Source: Novosphingobium sp.
GTDB taxonomy: Bacteria > Pseudomonadota > Alphaproteobacteria > Sphingomonadales > Sphingomonadaceae
Direction: 5' to 3'
DNA length: 64,000 nt
Assembly: GCF_030696665.1 (NCBI RefSeq)
Contig: NZ_JAUYRV010000040.1
Span: forward strand, 62,001-126,000
This document shows, piece after piece, positions 49,404 through 59,232 of this stretch (within the stretch, counting starts at the first letter, position 1; each line of letters starts with the position of its first letter). The position numbers were made by a program, and so were the translations under genes. Below the pieces are notes generated by a model. The model worked only from the letters and a program-made list of their open reading frames with translations. It was not told the DNA's origin and ran no database searches.

Positions 49404-49841
49404 TCAGGCCGCCGCGCACCAGTCGCCGCGCTTGCCCTTCCACCGCTCGGCCAGCCCTTCGGCCACCAACGGTTCGGCCAGACTGCTGCCCCGGCGCGTG
49501 ACGACGCGCAGCGCGCGGCCATAGCGGTCGGTCGGGCGGCCCTGCACTTCCAGCGTGAACGGCCCGGCATTGAGCAGTTGCACCAGCCGCCGCGTGGCCC
49601 GCGCGCCCAGTTCAGCCTCGGCCACGCAGCCGGGGTGCGAGGTTTCCGGGGTGTTGATGTCGGCAATGCGGAACTTGGTGCCCGCGTACCAGAAGGTGTC
49701 GCCATCCACCACGCAAGTGACGCGCGGCCCCGGCCGGCACACGTCAAAGCGCGCTTGCTCAACGTCGGCAGTTGGGGCGGCAAAAGCACCGTGAGGGATG
49801 GTGGAAAGGGCCACAGCGGCAAAGGGTATCCAAGGCTTCAT
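49404..49841 (-). CDS. Exported thermonuclease (SNase)-like nuclease
   Basis: VVDGDTFWYAGTKFRIADINTPET...GRALRVV; signal peptide. Confidence 0.9.
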   Translation of the reverse strand: MKPWIPFAAVALSTIPHGAFAAPTADVEQARFDVCRPGPRVTCVVDGDTFWYAGTKFRIADINTPETSHPGCVAEAELGARATRRLVQLLNAGPFTLEVQGRPTDRYGRALRVVTRRGSSLAEPLVAEGLAERWKGKRGDWCAAA

Positions 49842-49947
49842 GCGCCTGAATCTGCATGAAACGAAAGGAGAACGCGCCTCCGTATGGGCACTAAGTAGCC
49901 GCGCTCAGGGTAACGCCTTGATAACCTCTGCGTGGCATTCTTGGCGC

Positions 49948-50127
49948 ATGTTCAGCCCGCGCCTCAACACTGTGTTTGCCAGCCGCTGGAAAGCGTTGTG
50001 GTGGTCAGGGTCGATGCTGCTGTTTGCGTGGTCCGTGGTCCCATCCGCTGACGAAACCGGCCATGCCTCACACCGGCAAAAGGCAGCCCATGCCGATCCG
50101 TGGGCAAAAGACACCCCGGCAAAATAG
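49948..50127 (+). CDS. Small hypothetical protein with one TM segment
   Basis: 59 aa, WKALWWSGSMLLFAWSVV. Confidence 0.4.
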   Translation: MFSPRLNTVFASRWKALWWSGSMLLFAWSVVPSADETGHASHRQKAAHADPWAKDTPAK

Positions 50128-50203
50128 CGCGCCATAAGGCAGGATTTTTGGCGAAAGTTAACCTCTGGCAGGCAATTCTACATCCGATTCGGGGAATATC
50201 TGC

Positions 50204-50440
50204 ATGAGTTCAGAACGTCACACCACTGCGGCCTGGGTGCTGGCCATCAGCGTGATCGGCTTTGCGGCGCTTGTGTTCAACGGCGTGAGCGAGGCGCGCA
50301 AGAACCCGGATCCAGGTTCCGCCAACAGCGTCACCGTGTCGTCTGACCCCCTGCCCGTCGAAGACCCGAATGCCGAGAGCATTCCGCTGGACAAGCAGGA
50401 AGGGCCAAACGCGCCCGACGATACCGCACCTGCCGAATAG
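50204..50440 (+). CDS. Small membrane-anchored hypothetical protein
   Basis: 78 aa, N-terminal TM and acidic tail. Confidence 0.55.
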   Translation: MSSERHTTAAWVLAISVIGFAALVFNGVSEARKNPDPGSANSVTVSSDPLPVEDPNAESIPLDKQEGPNAPDDTAPAE

Positions 50441-50443
50441 GTT

Positions 50444-50758
50444 TCAGCTTCCGCGCGGTGTGTCGTCGTCGATGCCGCCCTCGCCCAGCATGCCTTCCTC
50501 GTCATCGTCGCTGCGCTCGCCCCGGAACGCGCTCATGTCGATCACGCCGCTGCTGACCATCTGGTTCATGTGATCGACCAGATCGGGCATCCCGCCTGAA
50601 TCGTCCTCGCCGCCCGGTGCACGCTCGGTTTCGCCCTGTTCGCCCAACACGCTTGTGGCGCGGGCAATGGCTTCGTCTGCAACGGTCTGGGCTTGCGCGT
50701 CGCCGTCTTCCTGTTCGGTGTTGACGGTTTCAGGTGCAATAGTTTCACGGTCGATCAC
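50444..50758 (-). CDS. Acidic hypothetical protein
   Basis: Convergent with 50204..50440; GTG start; very acidic C-terminus. Confidence 0.5.
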   Translation of the reverse strand: MIDRETIAPETVNTEQEDGDAQAQTVADEAIARATSVLGEQGETERAPGGEDDSGGMPDLVDHMNQMVSSGVIDMSAFRGERSDDDEEGMLGEGGIDDDTPRGS

Positions 50759-50825
50759 GATGCATCTCCTTGTTGAGGAGACTACGCCCTGCCTGCAAAC
50801 CCGTTCCTGCCCGCCTGTTCCGCTC

Positions 50826-51698
50826 CTATCGCGTGGGGACAGGCACATCCCCCGAATAGTCATAGAAGCCCCGGCCTGACTTGCGGCCAAGCCAGCCTGC
50901 CTCGACATACTTCTGCAACAGCGGCGCGGGGCGATACTTCGGGTCACCCGTGGACGCGAGGTAGATCTTCATGATCTCAAGCAAGGTATCCAGCCCGATG
51001 AAGTCCGCCAGTTCCAGCGGCCCCATCGGATGGTTCAGGCCCAGCTTCACGCCCTTGTCGATGTCGACGACCGACCCGGTTCCGCTGCCCAGCACAAACG
51101 CCGCCTCGTTGATGAACGGCACGAAGATGCGGTTGACGATGAAGCCCGGCTCATCCTGCGAAAGCACGATTTCCTTGCCGATAGCGGCCACATAATCGCG
51201 CACCGATTCAATCGTGGCAACCGAAGTGGCAAGGCCGGGGATGACCTCCACCAGCTTCATCAGCGGCACCGGGTTGAAGAAGTGAATGCCGATAAAGCGC
51301 TGCGGATCGGGCGAGGACACAGCCATGCGCGTGATCGGGATGGACGAGGTGTTAGAGGCCATGATCGCATGCGCGGCCAGATGCTTGCCCGCGGATTCAA
51401 AGATCTTGTGCTTGATGTCCTCGCGCTCGGTCGCCGCTTCGATCACCAGATCGGCCTCGGCCAGCGCCGCGTGATCGGAAAAGGCGTGAAGGTTGGCCAC
51501 GGTCGACGCTGCCAGCGCCGCGTCGACCTTGCCCTTCTCGACCAGCTTGGACAGGCCCTTGGCGATCTTGTCCTTGGCCTTTTCCGCCAATTCCACTGAC
51601 ACATCGCCCAGCAGCACTTTCATGCCCGCCTGCGCCGAAACCTGCGCGATGCCCGCGCCCATCTGGCCCGCACCGATGACCGCAACCGTCCTGATCAT
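50826..51698 (-). CDS. 3-hydroxybutyryl-CoA dehydrogenase
   Basis: VAVIGAGQMGAGIAQVSA, GIHFFNPVPLMKLVEVI, DEPGFIVNRIFVPFINEA. Confidence 0.95.
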   Translation of the reverse strand: MIRTVAVIGAGQMGAGIAQVSAQAGMKVLLGDVSVELAEKAKDKIAKGLSKLVEKGKVDAALAASTVANLHAFSDHAALAEADLVIEAATEREDIKHKIFESAGKHLAAHAIMASNTSSIPITRMAVSSPDPQRFIGIHFFNPVPLMKLVEVIPGLATSVATIESVRDYVAAIGKEIVLSQDEPGFIVNRIFVPFINEAAFVLGSGTGSVVDIDKGVKLGLNHPMGPLELADFIGLDTLLEIMKIYLASTGDPKYRPAPLLQKYVEAGWLGRKSGRGFYDYSGDVPVPTR

Positions 51699-51771
51699 GT
51701 GATTTCCTCGCCTGTGAATAGCTATGCAGAAAGGCGCGTAGCGAGGCGGAGGCGGCGAGTCTACCTGCGCC

Positions 51772-51819
51772 TAACGCGAGGCGCGTTCTATCCGCTAGCG
51801 CGAGGCGCGTCCTATCCGC
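51772..51819. repeat. Tandem 24-bp repeat (2 units) abutting an adenosyltransferase stop codon
   Basis: taacgcgaggcgcgttctatccgc then tagcgcgaggcgcgtcctatccgc, followed by tagcgcgaagctcc. Confidence 0.85.
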
Positions 51820-52379
51820 TAGCGCGAAGCTCCGGGCACCCACAGCGGGTCGTTGCCTGCATTGGTCGCGCGGGCCAGCACAAACAGATAGTCCGACAAC
51901 CGGTTGAGATAGGCCAGCGCCTGCGGGTTTACCGGCTCAGCCGCAGCCAGCTCCACCGCGCTGCGTTCAGCCCGTCGCGCCGTAGCCCGCGCCACATGCA
52001 CACGCGCCGCGGCTTCAGACCCGCCCGGCAGAATGAAGCTCCGCAGCGGTGGCAGGTTCTCGTTCAGCGCATCTATCGCGCGTTCCAGCCAATCCACCTG
52101 CGATGCCACCACCCGCAGCACCATTTCCGATGGCGCAAAGTCATCGCCCGGCGTGGCAAGGTCCGCGCCCAGATCGAACAGGTCGTTCTGAATGCGCTGC
52201 AAATCGCGGGCGCTCCCCTCAGCACAGGCCAAAGCTGCCAGCCCGATCAGGCTGTTCACCTCGTCCACGTCGCCAATTGCCTGCATCCGCGCATCATGCT
52301 TGGCACGGCGCGATCCATCGACAAGGCCGGTGGTGCCATCATCCCCGGTGCGGGTGTAAATCTTGTTGAGCTTTACCAT
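51819..52379 (-). CDS. Cob(I)yrinic acid a,c-diamide adenosyltransferase, PduO-type
   Basis: KIYTRTGDDGTTGLVDGSR, FILPGGSEAAARVHVARATARRAER. Confidence 0.95.
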   Translation of the reverse strand: MVKLNKIYTRTGDDGTTGLVDGSRRAKHDARMQAIGDVDEVNSLIGLAALACAEGSARDLQRIQNDLFDLGADLATPGDDFAPSEMVLRVVASQVDWLERAIDALNENLPPLRSFILPGGSEAAARVHVARATARRAERSAVELAAAEPVNPQALAYLNRLSDYLFVLARATNAGNDPLWVPGASR

Positions 52380-52401
52380 GACCGGTGCGGACCCGCGCGC
52401 T

Positions 52402-52632
52402 TCAGCGCGAAAACGCCAGCAGGATCGCCACCGTCACCACGGCCAGCCCCTGATACTTGATGCGGTTGAACATCATCTTGTTCTGCAACAGCTGGTTGGG
52501 CGATGCTCCCTCCGAAGGATCACGGTTGAGATCATCCTTCGTGCTGTTCAGAAACGCCACAATCCCGCGCACCAGCGACACAACGGTAAGCGCGACGAAG
52601 ATGAGGATGAGCGGGATCAGGAAGTAGTTCAT
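52402..52632 (-). CDS. HIG1-like twin transmembrane small protein
   Basis: 76 aa, two TM segments separated by QNKMMFNRIKYQGLAV. Confidence 0.8.
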   Translation of the reverse strand: MNYFLIPLILIFVALTVVSLVRGIVAFLNSTKDDLNRDPSEGASPNQLLQNKMMFNRIKYQGLAVVTVAILLAFSR

Positions 52633-53489
52633 GACAACTGATTTATGGCGTCGGACAGTGAAATACCAGTGTCAAATAGGCCATGACCAGACAGAGACGC
52701 GCGGACTTCGGCAGCAACCGCCCGCCCATCCTCGCCCGCGCGCCGCCTGTCCGCCAGCGCCGGGGCATCACGGCGCTTCGCCAGCTTGCGCCCGTCGCTC
52801 TCCACCAGCACCGGATGATGGTGCCACACCGGCACCGGCAGGCCCAGCAGGTGCTGGATCAACCGGTGAATATGCGTCGCCTGAAACAGGTCCACGCCGC
52901 GCGTCACATGGGTCACTCCATCGGCGGCATCATCCAGCGTCGCGGCAAGGTGATAGCTGGCCGGCGCATCCTTGCGCCACAACACCACATCGCCAAACAG
53001 TTCGGGCCGCGCCAGTTGCACACCGTGGCGCTCGTCGGTCCATTCCAGCGGCCCCGCCAAAAGTGTCGCCTGCTCCATGTCCAGCCGCCACGCCACGTCC
53101 GGACCGGGCACCGGCCCCCGCCGCAGGCACGTGCTTGGGTAAAGCGGACCGTCCGGCCCCTGCGCCACGGCAGCCGCCGCCACTTCAGCGCGAGTGCAGG
53201 TGCAGGGGTAGAGAATGCCCATCGCGCGCAATTCATTGGCGGCTGTGCGATAACTGGCAATGCGCTCGGATTGCGGGGCTACCTCGCGGTATTGCAACTG
53301 CAGCCAGTCCAGATCGTCACGGAATTCCTGCGCCAATTCCGGGCGAGACCGCGCACCATCAATATCTTCGATTCGCAGCAGAAATTCCCCGCCGTCACGC
53401 ATCGCCCGGTCGTGGGCGACGATTGCGGAATACGCGTGTCCCAGATGCAGCGGGCCATTGGGGCTGGGGGCAAAGCGGGTGACGGTCAT
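52629..53489 (-). CDS. gluQ: Glutamyl-Q tRNA(Asp) synthetase
   Basis: FAPSPNGPLHLGHAYSAIVAHDRA, KLAKRRDAPAL; short GluRS-like catalytic domain. Confidence 0.93.
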   Translation of the reverse strand: MTVTRFAPSPNGPLHLGHAYSAIVAHDRAMRDGGEFLLRIEDIDGARSRPELAQEFRDDLDWLQLQYREVAPQSERIASYRTAANELRAMGILYPCTCTRAEVAAAAVAQGPDGPLYPSTCLRRGPVPGPDVAWRLDMEQATLLAGPLEWTDERHGVQLARPELFGDVVLWRKDAPASYHLAATLDDAADGVTHVTRGVDLFQATHIHRLIQHLLGLPVPVWHHHPVLVESDGRKLAKRRDAPALADRRRAGEDGRAVAAEVRASLSGHGLFDTGISLSDAINQLS

Positions 53490-53563
53490 CGCGGCCAAGC
53501 CTAGCGCCGCTGCGCCGTGGCTGAAAGCCCGTCAAAAAGAACGCGCACACCACACAAACAAAA

Positions 53564-53586
53564 CGGCTGCCCCACTGGGGCAGCCG
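53564..53586. terminator. Bidirectional intrinsic terminator
   Basis: AAAA-CGGCTGCCCC-act-GGGGCAGCCG-CTTTT. Confidence 0.85.
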
Positions 53587-53634
53587 CTTTTGTGTCTTGC
53601 TTGGCGTTCCTTGGCCCTCGGGCCGAACCGCTGC

Positions 53635-53718
53635 TCAGACGAGCGTGGCGGTGAACATCATGCCGCTGAGACCAGCAGCAAAAATGATCGGAAGCGCGAT
53701 CGCGGTAAAGCTACGCAT
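53635..53718 (-). CDS. 27-aa single-TM peptide
   Basis: MRSFTAIALPIIFAAGLSGMMFTATLV preceded by AGGAGGTACACC; terminator just downstream. Confidence 0.65.
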   Translation of the reverse strand: MRSFTAIALPIIFAAGLSGMMFTATLV

Positions 53719-53931
53719 GGTGTACCTCCTGTTGTGGTTCACCTTTGCAGGCATTCTCCCCAGTTCGTTTTCATCCGGCAGGGTGGGCTGGAAGCATCGG
53801 AACTGACGCCCAAATACGCCGAATGACGTATGCTGCAAGTGCGAACGGGGCAACTACAGTTGCATGTAACGCAACTGTCACATTTCGGGCACCATCTGGA
53901 CAGAAAAGGCCAGTGCCACTATCGGCCACGC

Positions 53932-55491
53932 ATGAGCATCCAGCCTTCAGAATCGATCCTGATTGTCGACTTCGGCAGCCAGGTAACGCAGCTAATCGCC
54001 CGCCGCGTGCGCGAAGCCGGGGTCTACTCCGAAATCGCACCCTATACGCAGGCCGAAGCCGCGTTCCACCGGATGAAGCCCACCGGCATCATTCTGTCAG
54101 GATCGCCCGCCAGCGTGCCCGCCGATGGCTCCCCGCGCGCACCGCAAGTGCTGTTCGATTCGGGCCTGCCAATCCTCGGCATCTGCTACGGCCAGCAAGT
54201 GATGAGCGAGCAGCTGGGCGGCAAGGTAGAACCCGGCGATGCGGGCGAATTTGGCCGCGCTTTCCTCACCGTCACCGAACCTTGCGTGCTGTTTGACGGA
54301 CTGTGGGCGGAAGGCGAACGCCATCAGGTGTGGATGAGCCACGGCGACAAGGTCACCCAGTTCGCCCCCGGCTTCCGCATCGTTGCCGTGTCAGACGGCG
54401 CGCCGTTTGCCGTCATCGCGAACGATGAAAAGAAGTACTACGGCACCCAGTTCCACCCCGAAGTGGTCCACACCCCCGATGGCGGAAAGCTGATCGCCAA
54501 CTTCGTGCGCCACGTCTGCGGCTGCACCGGCGATTGGACGATGGCCGAATTCCGCAAGACCAAGATCGCCGAAATCCGCGAGCAGGTCGGCTCCAGCCGC
54601 GTGATCTGCGGCCTTTCGGGCGGCGTCGATTCGGCGGTGGCCGCCGTGCTGATCCACGAAGCCATCGGCGAACAGTTGACCTGCGTCTTCGTCGATCACG
54701 GCCTGATGCGCATGGGTGAGGCCGAGCAGGTCGTCAGCCTGTTCCGCAACCACTACAACATCCCGCTGGTCCACAAGGACGTCTCGGCCCTGTTCCTCGG
54801 CGGCCTTGCCGGGGTGACGGACCCGGAAGCCAAGCGCAAGTTCATCGGCAAAACCTTCATCGACGTGTTCGAGGCCGAAGCCCGTCAAGTCGGCGGCGCA
54901 GACTTCCTGGCGCAAGGCACGCTCTACCCGGATGTGATCGAATCGGTCAGCTTCACTGGCGGGCCTTCGGTCACGATCAAGAGCCACCACAACGTTGGTG
55001 GCCTGCCCGAACGCATGAACATGAAGCTGGTCGAACCGCTTCGCGAACTGTTCAAGGACGAAGTGCGCGCGCTGGGCCGCGAATTGGGCCTGCCCGACAT
55101 TTTCGTCGGCCGCCACCCCTTCCACGGCCCCGGCCTTGCCATCCGCATCCCCGGCGAAGTCACGCGCGAGCGCTGCGACGTGCTGCGCAAGGCGGACGCG
55201 ATCTACCTCGAAGAGATCCGCAATGCGGGCCTCTACGATGCGATCTGGCAGGCCTTCGCCGTGCTGCTCCCGGTCAAGACAGTCGGCGTGATGGGCGATT
55301 TCCGCACATACGACAACGTCTGCGCCCTGCGCGCCGTGACCAGCACCGACGGCATGACCGCCGACATCTACCCCTTCGACGCCGCCTTCCTCAGCCGCGT
55401 GGCAACCCGCATCGTCAACGAGGTAAAGGGCATCAACCGCGTGGTCTATGACTACACCAGCAAGCCGCCCGGCACGATCGAGTGGGAATGA
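53932..55491 (+). CDS. guaA: GMP synthase (glutamine-hydrolysing)
   Basis: [55 protein letters not shown]. Confidence 0.98.
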   Translation: MSIQPSESILIVDFGSQVTQLIARRVREAGVYSEIAPYTQAEAAFHRMKPTGIILSGSPASVPADGSPRAPQVLFDSGLPILGICYGQQVMSEQLGGKVEPGDAGEFGRAFLTVTEPCVLFDGLWAEGERHQVWMSHGDKVTQFAPGFRIVAVSDGAPFAVIANDEKKYYGTQFHPEVVHTPDGGKLIANFVRHVCGCTGDWTMAEFRKTKIAEIREQVGSSRVICGLSGGVDSAVAAVLIHEAIGEQLTCVFVDHGLMRMGEAEQVVSLFRNHYNIPLVHKDVSALFLGGLAGVTDPEAKRKFIGKTFIDVFEAEARQVGGADFLAQGTLYPDVIESVSFTGGPSVTIKSHHNVGGLPERMNMKLVEPLRELFKDEVRALGRELGLPDIFVGRHPFHGPGLAIRIPGEVTRERCDVLRKADAIYLEEIRNAGLYDAIWQAFAVLLPVKTVGVMGDFRTYDNVCALRAVTSTDGMTADIYPFDAAFLSRVATRIVNEVKGINRVVYDYTSKPPGTIEWE

Positions 55492-55910
55492 CACGCCTCA
55501 CCGCAGTGGCCACCATCGGCGCAATAATGCTGTTTCCAGCCAGCACGGCAATCGCTGCGCCGGCTGAGGAGCCGCCATATGTTCGCATTGCCGAGCTTGA
55601 GATCGACCCGCGCAAGCTTGACGAATACAAGCAGATCCTTGCGGTGGAGCAAGAAGCTTCGGTGCGCGAAGAGCCGGGCGTGGTCATGCTCCATTCGGTG
55701 GCGCTGAAGGATCGGCCCAACCACATCCGGCTGCTCGAAGTCTACGCCAGCCGCCGCGCCTATGAAGCGCACATCACGTCGCCGCACTTCCTGCGGTACA
55801 AGCAAACGACGGCGGACATGGTGCTGTCGCTCAACCTGCTCGACACCGATCCGATCCTGTTGTGCGCCAAGATTCCCGCCAAGGATGGGACCGCAGCCAA
55901 CTGCCAATGA
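55488..55910 (+). CDS. Exported antibiotic biosynthesis monooxygenase (ABM)-like protein
   Basis: Signal peptide; [42 protein letters not shown] overlap with guaA. Confidence 0.82.
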   Translation: MTRLTAVATIGAIMLFPASTAIAAPAEEPPYVRIAELEIDPRKLDEYKQILAVEQEASVREEPGVVMLHSVALKDRPNHIRLLEVYASRRAYEAHITSPHFLRYKQTTADMVLSLNLLDTDPILLCAKIPAKDGTAANCQ

Positions 55911-56106
55911 AGCAGGCCGAATGCCGGGAAGCAGGGGCAGTGGCGGCGGGAGGCCGGATGATCGCGATGAAGTGATCGCCTTTTGGCCCGCTCATCGATC
56001 CCGAGATGCCGAGAAAAAGCTGTAATTCCAACAAGCAGTTGGACACAGGACGCCAAGCGAACCTGCCAACTTTGCATGCGCGGCATTCTTCAACATCACG
56101 GCGCAT

Positions 56107-56466
56107 TCACTGGTAGCGCAAAGTGTTCTCGAACCCTTCGTTGGCCTTGGTCATCTTGGTGAGTTTTCTAAGGTTGGCCCGGACATGTCTTTCGAAACGC
56201 CGATCATCGTAGATACCCGTGACAGGATACTCGTCCTGGCCCAGCAATTGTTTGAGCCGATCGGCAAACGCGGCCTGATCATCCTTGCTTGCAACGGCCA
56301 TCAGACCTCGGCAGACCCATTCTTCAGCAGCGGCCTTGTCATAGTCGTCCTGGGCCTCATACCCCCGCCTGTCGGCTGCCGCCTGATCGAGGCGCGCTGC
56401 ATCAATGCGGCATTCCAGCCATTTGCAGACCTGTTCGCTGTTCCATGTTTTTGACGGAATGCTCAT
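56107..56466 (-). CDS. Hypothetical protein
   Basis: 119 aa ORF in moderate-GC region. Confidence 0.5.
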   Translation of the reverse strand: MSIPSKTWNSEQVCKWLECRIDAARLDQAAADRRGYEAQDDYDKAAAEEWVCRGLMAVASKDDQAAFADRLKQLLGQDEYPVTGIYDDRRFERHVRANLRKLTKMTKANEGFENTLRYQ

Positions 56467-56499
56467 GACGCTCTCTTGCCCCGGCACCGCAGCCAGTGG

Positions 56500-56820
56500 C
56501 TAGTTGCCATCCGCATCGACCATGAAAACCATCGGTTTTCCGCGAGATGTAGGCTCCCAACCGGCTTGCAGTGCTGCCTGAATTCCCCGAATCACAACCG
56601 CGTCGCTGATCTGAAGGCGGCCTCGCGGCATGCCTTTCATCAAACGCTTCGGCGGAGGAAATTCCAGCATGGCTCCGCGCTGGGTGTGCTTGCGCAGCAA
56701 CGCAATGGTCACGCCTTTCCAGCCTTCAGACTCGCTCCACTGCGGCTCGCTGCGCAGTTCCCACTCGTATTGAAGGCCGTCAACGTCGACGATACCGGAA
56801 AGCCTGTGGATGTTGGTCAT
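56500..56820 (-). CDS. Hypothetical protein
   Basis: 106 aa ORF, ATG at 56820. Confidence 0.5.
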   Translation of the reverse strand: MTNIHRLSGIVDVDGLQYEWELRSEPQWSESEGWKGVTIALLRKHTQRGAMLEFPPPKRLMKGMPRGRLQISDAVVIRGIQAALQAGWEPTSRGKPMVFMVDADGN

Positions 56821-56976
56821 GTGGCGACGCCTAGCAGATTTATGGCCACAAACCACCGCGTGGTTGCGGATTGGGTTTGAGCCTGCCGATCTTCCGGTGA
56901 CCGTCGGCACCAAACTGGCGGGAATGACGCTGGTTTCGGCTGATAAATGCATCCGCCGCTATCCGGTCACGGTCGC

Positions 56977-57468
56977 CTAAATCGCCACGAACTTCCCCGC
57001 TGCGCGGTCTTTCCTGACTTTAAGGCCGTTGAACACCTGCCCGCTCATCGCGATCCATACACCCGGCGGCGCAACCTGCGCGGTGGCGAAGGCCATGCCG
57101 AGGTTGAAGGGTGCGTCGGTTTCGGCAAAGCGGGCGGGGGAAAGTGCGCCGGTGAGGACCGTCGTCTTGCCGGGAATATCGGCCAGCGCCTTGGCGGTTT
57201 CTGTCATGGTATCAGTGCCATGCGTGATGACGACGCGGCTTTCTGGCGCCTCGCGCACGGCGGCGGCAATCAGCGCGCGGTCGGCGTCAGTGAGTTCGAG
57301 GCTGTCCTTGCGCATCAGTTCCATCACCCGGAACGGCAGGGCGACGCGCGCCTGCGCGATCAGCGCGGGGATGCCGCTCTCGACTATCTGATATTCGCTG
57401 AGCGCGTCGAAATAGGCTTTGTCGATGGTGCCACCGGTGGTCAGCACAAGGATGGGATTGTTTTGCAT
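56977..57468 (-). CDS. Single-domain L-asparaginase-like protein
   Basis: ILVLTTGGTIDK and VVITHGTDTMTETAKAL; lacks a C-terminal domain. Confidence 0.88.
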   Translation of the reverse strand: MQNNPILVLTTGGTIDKAYFDALSEYQIVESGIPALIAQARVALPFRVMELMRKDSLELTDADRALIAAAVREAPESRVVITHGTDTMTETAKALADIPGKTTVLTGALSPARFAETDAPFNLGMAFATAQVAPPGVWIAMSGQVFNGLKVRKDRAAGKFVAI

Positions 57469-57510
57469 TTCCGGGCCTATAGCCGGGTTTTCCGGGCAGT
57501 TACAGGCCGA

Positions 57511-58281
57511 TCAGGGATGCCCGCCACCCGGCGGCGGAGGGGGCATGGAGCCGGTGGTGTGGCTCGGCATCGACTGGCCGCCCGGCAATGTGCCACTGCC
57601 CGGCGCGCCGCCGGTGAAGGCCCAGCCCTGCTGCGGTGCGGGCGGTCCCATCAAGCCGCCGCTGGGGGCCACGCGAGGGGCGGATGGATCGACATTCGGA
57701 CCTGCCACTTCGCGCGGCGGACGGTCACCCGATGTGGCGAGTTGAGGGGCTTCGACCGGCACCGGAGTAACATCGATTTGCGGCGCGTCGGGAGCGATTT
57801 GCACTACGGTTTTTTCAGTGCGCGGCGCGGCTGTTGAGACAGGCGTTGCTGCGGCCAGACGCGGGTTTGGTGCAGCTTGGTGCGCTTTAGGTGCATCTAG
57901 GTGCTGTTCAGAACCCACTGCAATTTCGGCACTTTTCGGCATATCCGGCGCTGGAGTGGTCTGCTGACCGATCACGACGACCGCAGCGAGACTCGCCGCC
58001 AATGCGGCAAACCCTCCGCCAAAAATCAGACGCCGGTTGCGCGGCGGAGCGGGTTCGCTGATCGCCACTGCGGGAGCGAAAGGAATGACCTGCGCGGTGG
58101 GTGCAACCGGTTCCGGCACCGCAGCAGCTTCAGGCGCGTGAGCGAACTGCGGCTGCGCGGTGGCCTGCGCCACGATCCGCGCGGCGAGGCCCGGCGGCAG
58201 TGCGGGGCGCGGGGCGCGGGAAAGGGCCGCGTCGAGCGCGGCTTCGGTCTGTGCGGGCGAGACGGGAACCTTGCGCGCCAT
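57511..58281 (-). CDS. Putative anti-sigma factor, single TM, Pro/Gly-rich C-terminus
   Basis: TGATG coupling to ECF sigma gene; one central TM segment. Confidence 0.65.
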   Translation of the reverse strand: MARKVPVSPAQTEAALDAALSRAPRPALPPGLAARIVAQATAQPQFAHAPEAAAVPEPVAPTAQVIPFAPAVAISEPAPPRNRRLIFGGGFAALAASLAAVVVIGQQTTPAPDMPKSAEIAVGSEQHLDAPKAHQAAPNPRLAAATPVSTAAPRTEKTVVQIAPDAPQIDVTPVPVEAPQLATSGDRPPREVAGPNVDPSAPRVAPSGGLMGPPAPQQGWAFTGGAPGSGTLPGGQSMPSHTTGSMPPPPPGGGHP

Positions 58282-58961
58282 CAGGCCTGCGCCTGAAGAT
58301 CGGCGCACGAAACATCGCGCGCCTCAAGCAGTCCGCGCATCTGACGACGCGCTCTGAACAGAAGTGATTCCATAGCCTTGATATTGAGATCAAGCACCTG
58401 CGCTGCAAGGGCGTTCGAAAAACCTTCGTAATAACAGAGCACTAGCGCGGCCCGATACCGCTCTGGCAAGTCCGCCAAAGCCGCACCCACGGCAACCGCC
58501 GCTTGCTCTGCTTCGATTCGCCGGTCCGCCAGTGGCGCATCGTCCGCCGGATCGGGAAGTTCATCGACCGTCACCACACGGAAGCGGCGCTTGCGATCAA
58601 AACACAGGTTCATCACCACGCGGTGCAGCCAGCCAACCAGCCCTGCCCCGCTCGGCTGCCAGCGCGGCGCGTTTTGCCAGAGGCGGGTGAAGCAGTCCTG
58701 CGTGACGTCCTCAGCCTCTGCCGCATCGGCCAGCATGCGCATGGCCACGCGATAGAGCGCAGGCGAATGGCGTTCGACAAGGATCGAAAAAGCTTCGACC
58801 GAGCCGGTCGCGACTTCGCGCATCAGCGCTGAATCGTCGAGAGTTTCGCGGTGGATCGAGTCAGCCGGTTCCAGCAGGCCATCATCGCCCGCCAAAACTT
58901 CCGATCTCACGTCGCCGTAGAACGTCAAGGATACCTGCCGTTTTGCACCAATGCCTCTTGC
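58281..58961 (-). CDS. ECF RNA polymerase sigma factor (start uncertain, up to 59027)
   Basis: AEDVTQDCFTRLWQN (sigma2) and ALADLPERYRAALVLCYYEGFSNALAAQVLDLNIKAMESLLFRARRQM (sigma4). Confidence 0.92.
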   Translation of the reverse strand, partial: ARGIGAKRQVSLTFYGDVRSEVLAGDDGLLEPADSIHRETLDDSALMREVATGSVEAFSILVERHSPALYRVAMRMLADAAEAEDVTQDCFTRLWQNAPRWQPSGAGLVGWLHRVVMNLCFDRKRRFRVVTVDELPDPADDAPLADRRIEAEQAAVAVGAALADLPERYRAALVLCYYEGFSNALAAQVLDLNIKAMESLLFRARRQMRGLLEARDVSCADLQAQA

Positions 58962-59232
58962 GGGCTGCGCGGCCTTGCCTGCCGGTTCCCACGTGAACGC
59001 CGGATTTACCGAGTGCGCAAAAGACACAGCCGCAGATTTTTTCGCAAGGCCCGCGAAGGGTTGCCTGAGTGCCCCCGTTAGACGCGGTGGAGGCCGGACA
59101 CACGGCGCACAGCCGGACCACCTCCAACCTGTCGATCAACCCGCACGAGTCCTCCTGCGGGTCGCACACTGAATGGCCCGCGCCGACCGCACCCCGGCGC
59201 GGGCCAGCTTTTCCTGAATGGATGAGGGGTTT

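Noticed and set aside
54391-55494. 367-aa minus-strand ORF opposite guaA
   Set aside because: Antisense shadow of guaA, a typical GC-rich artefact
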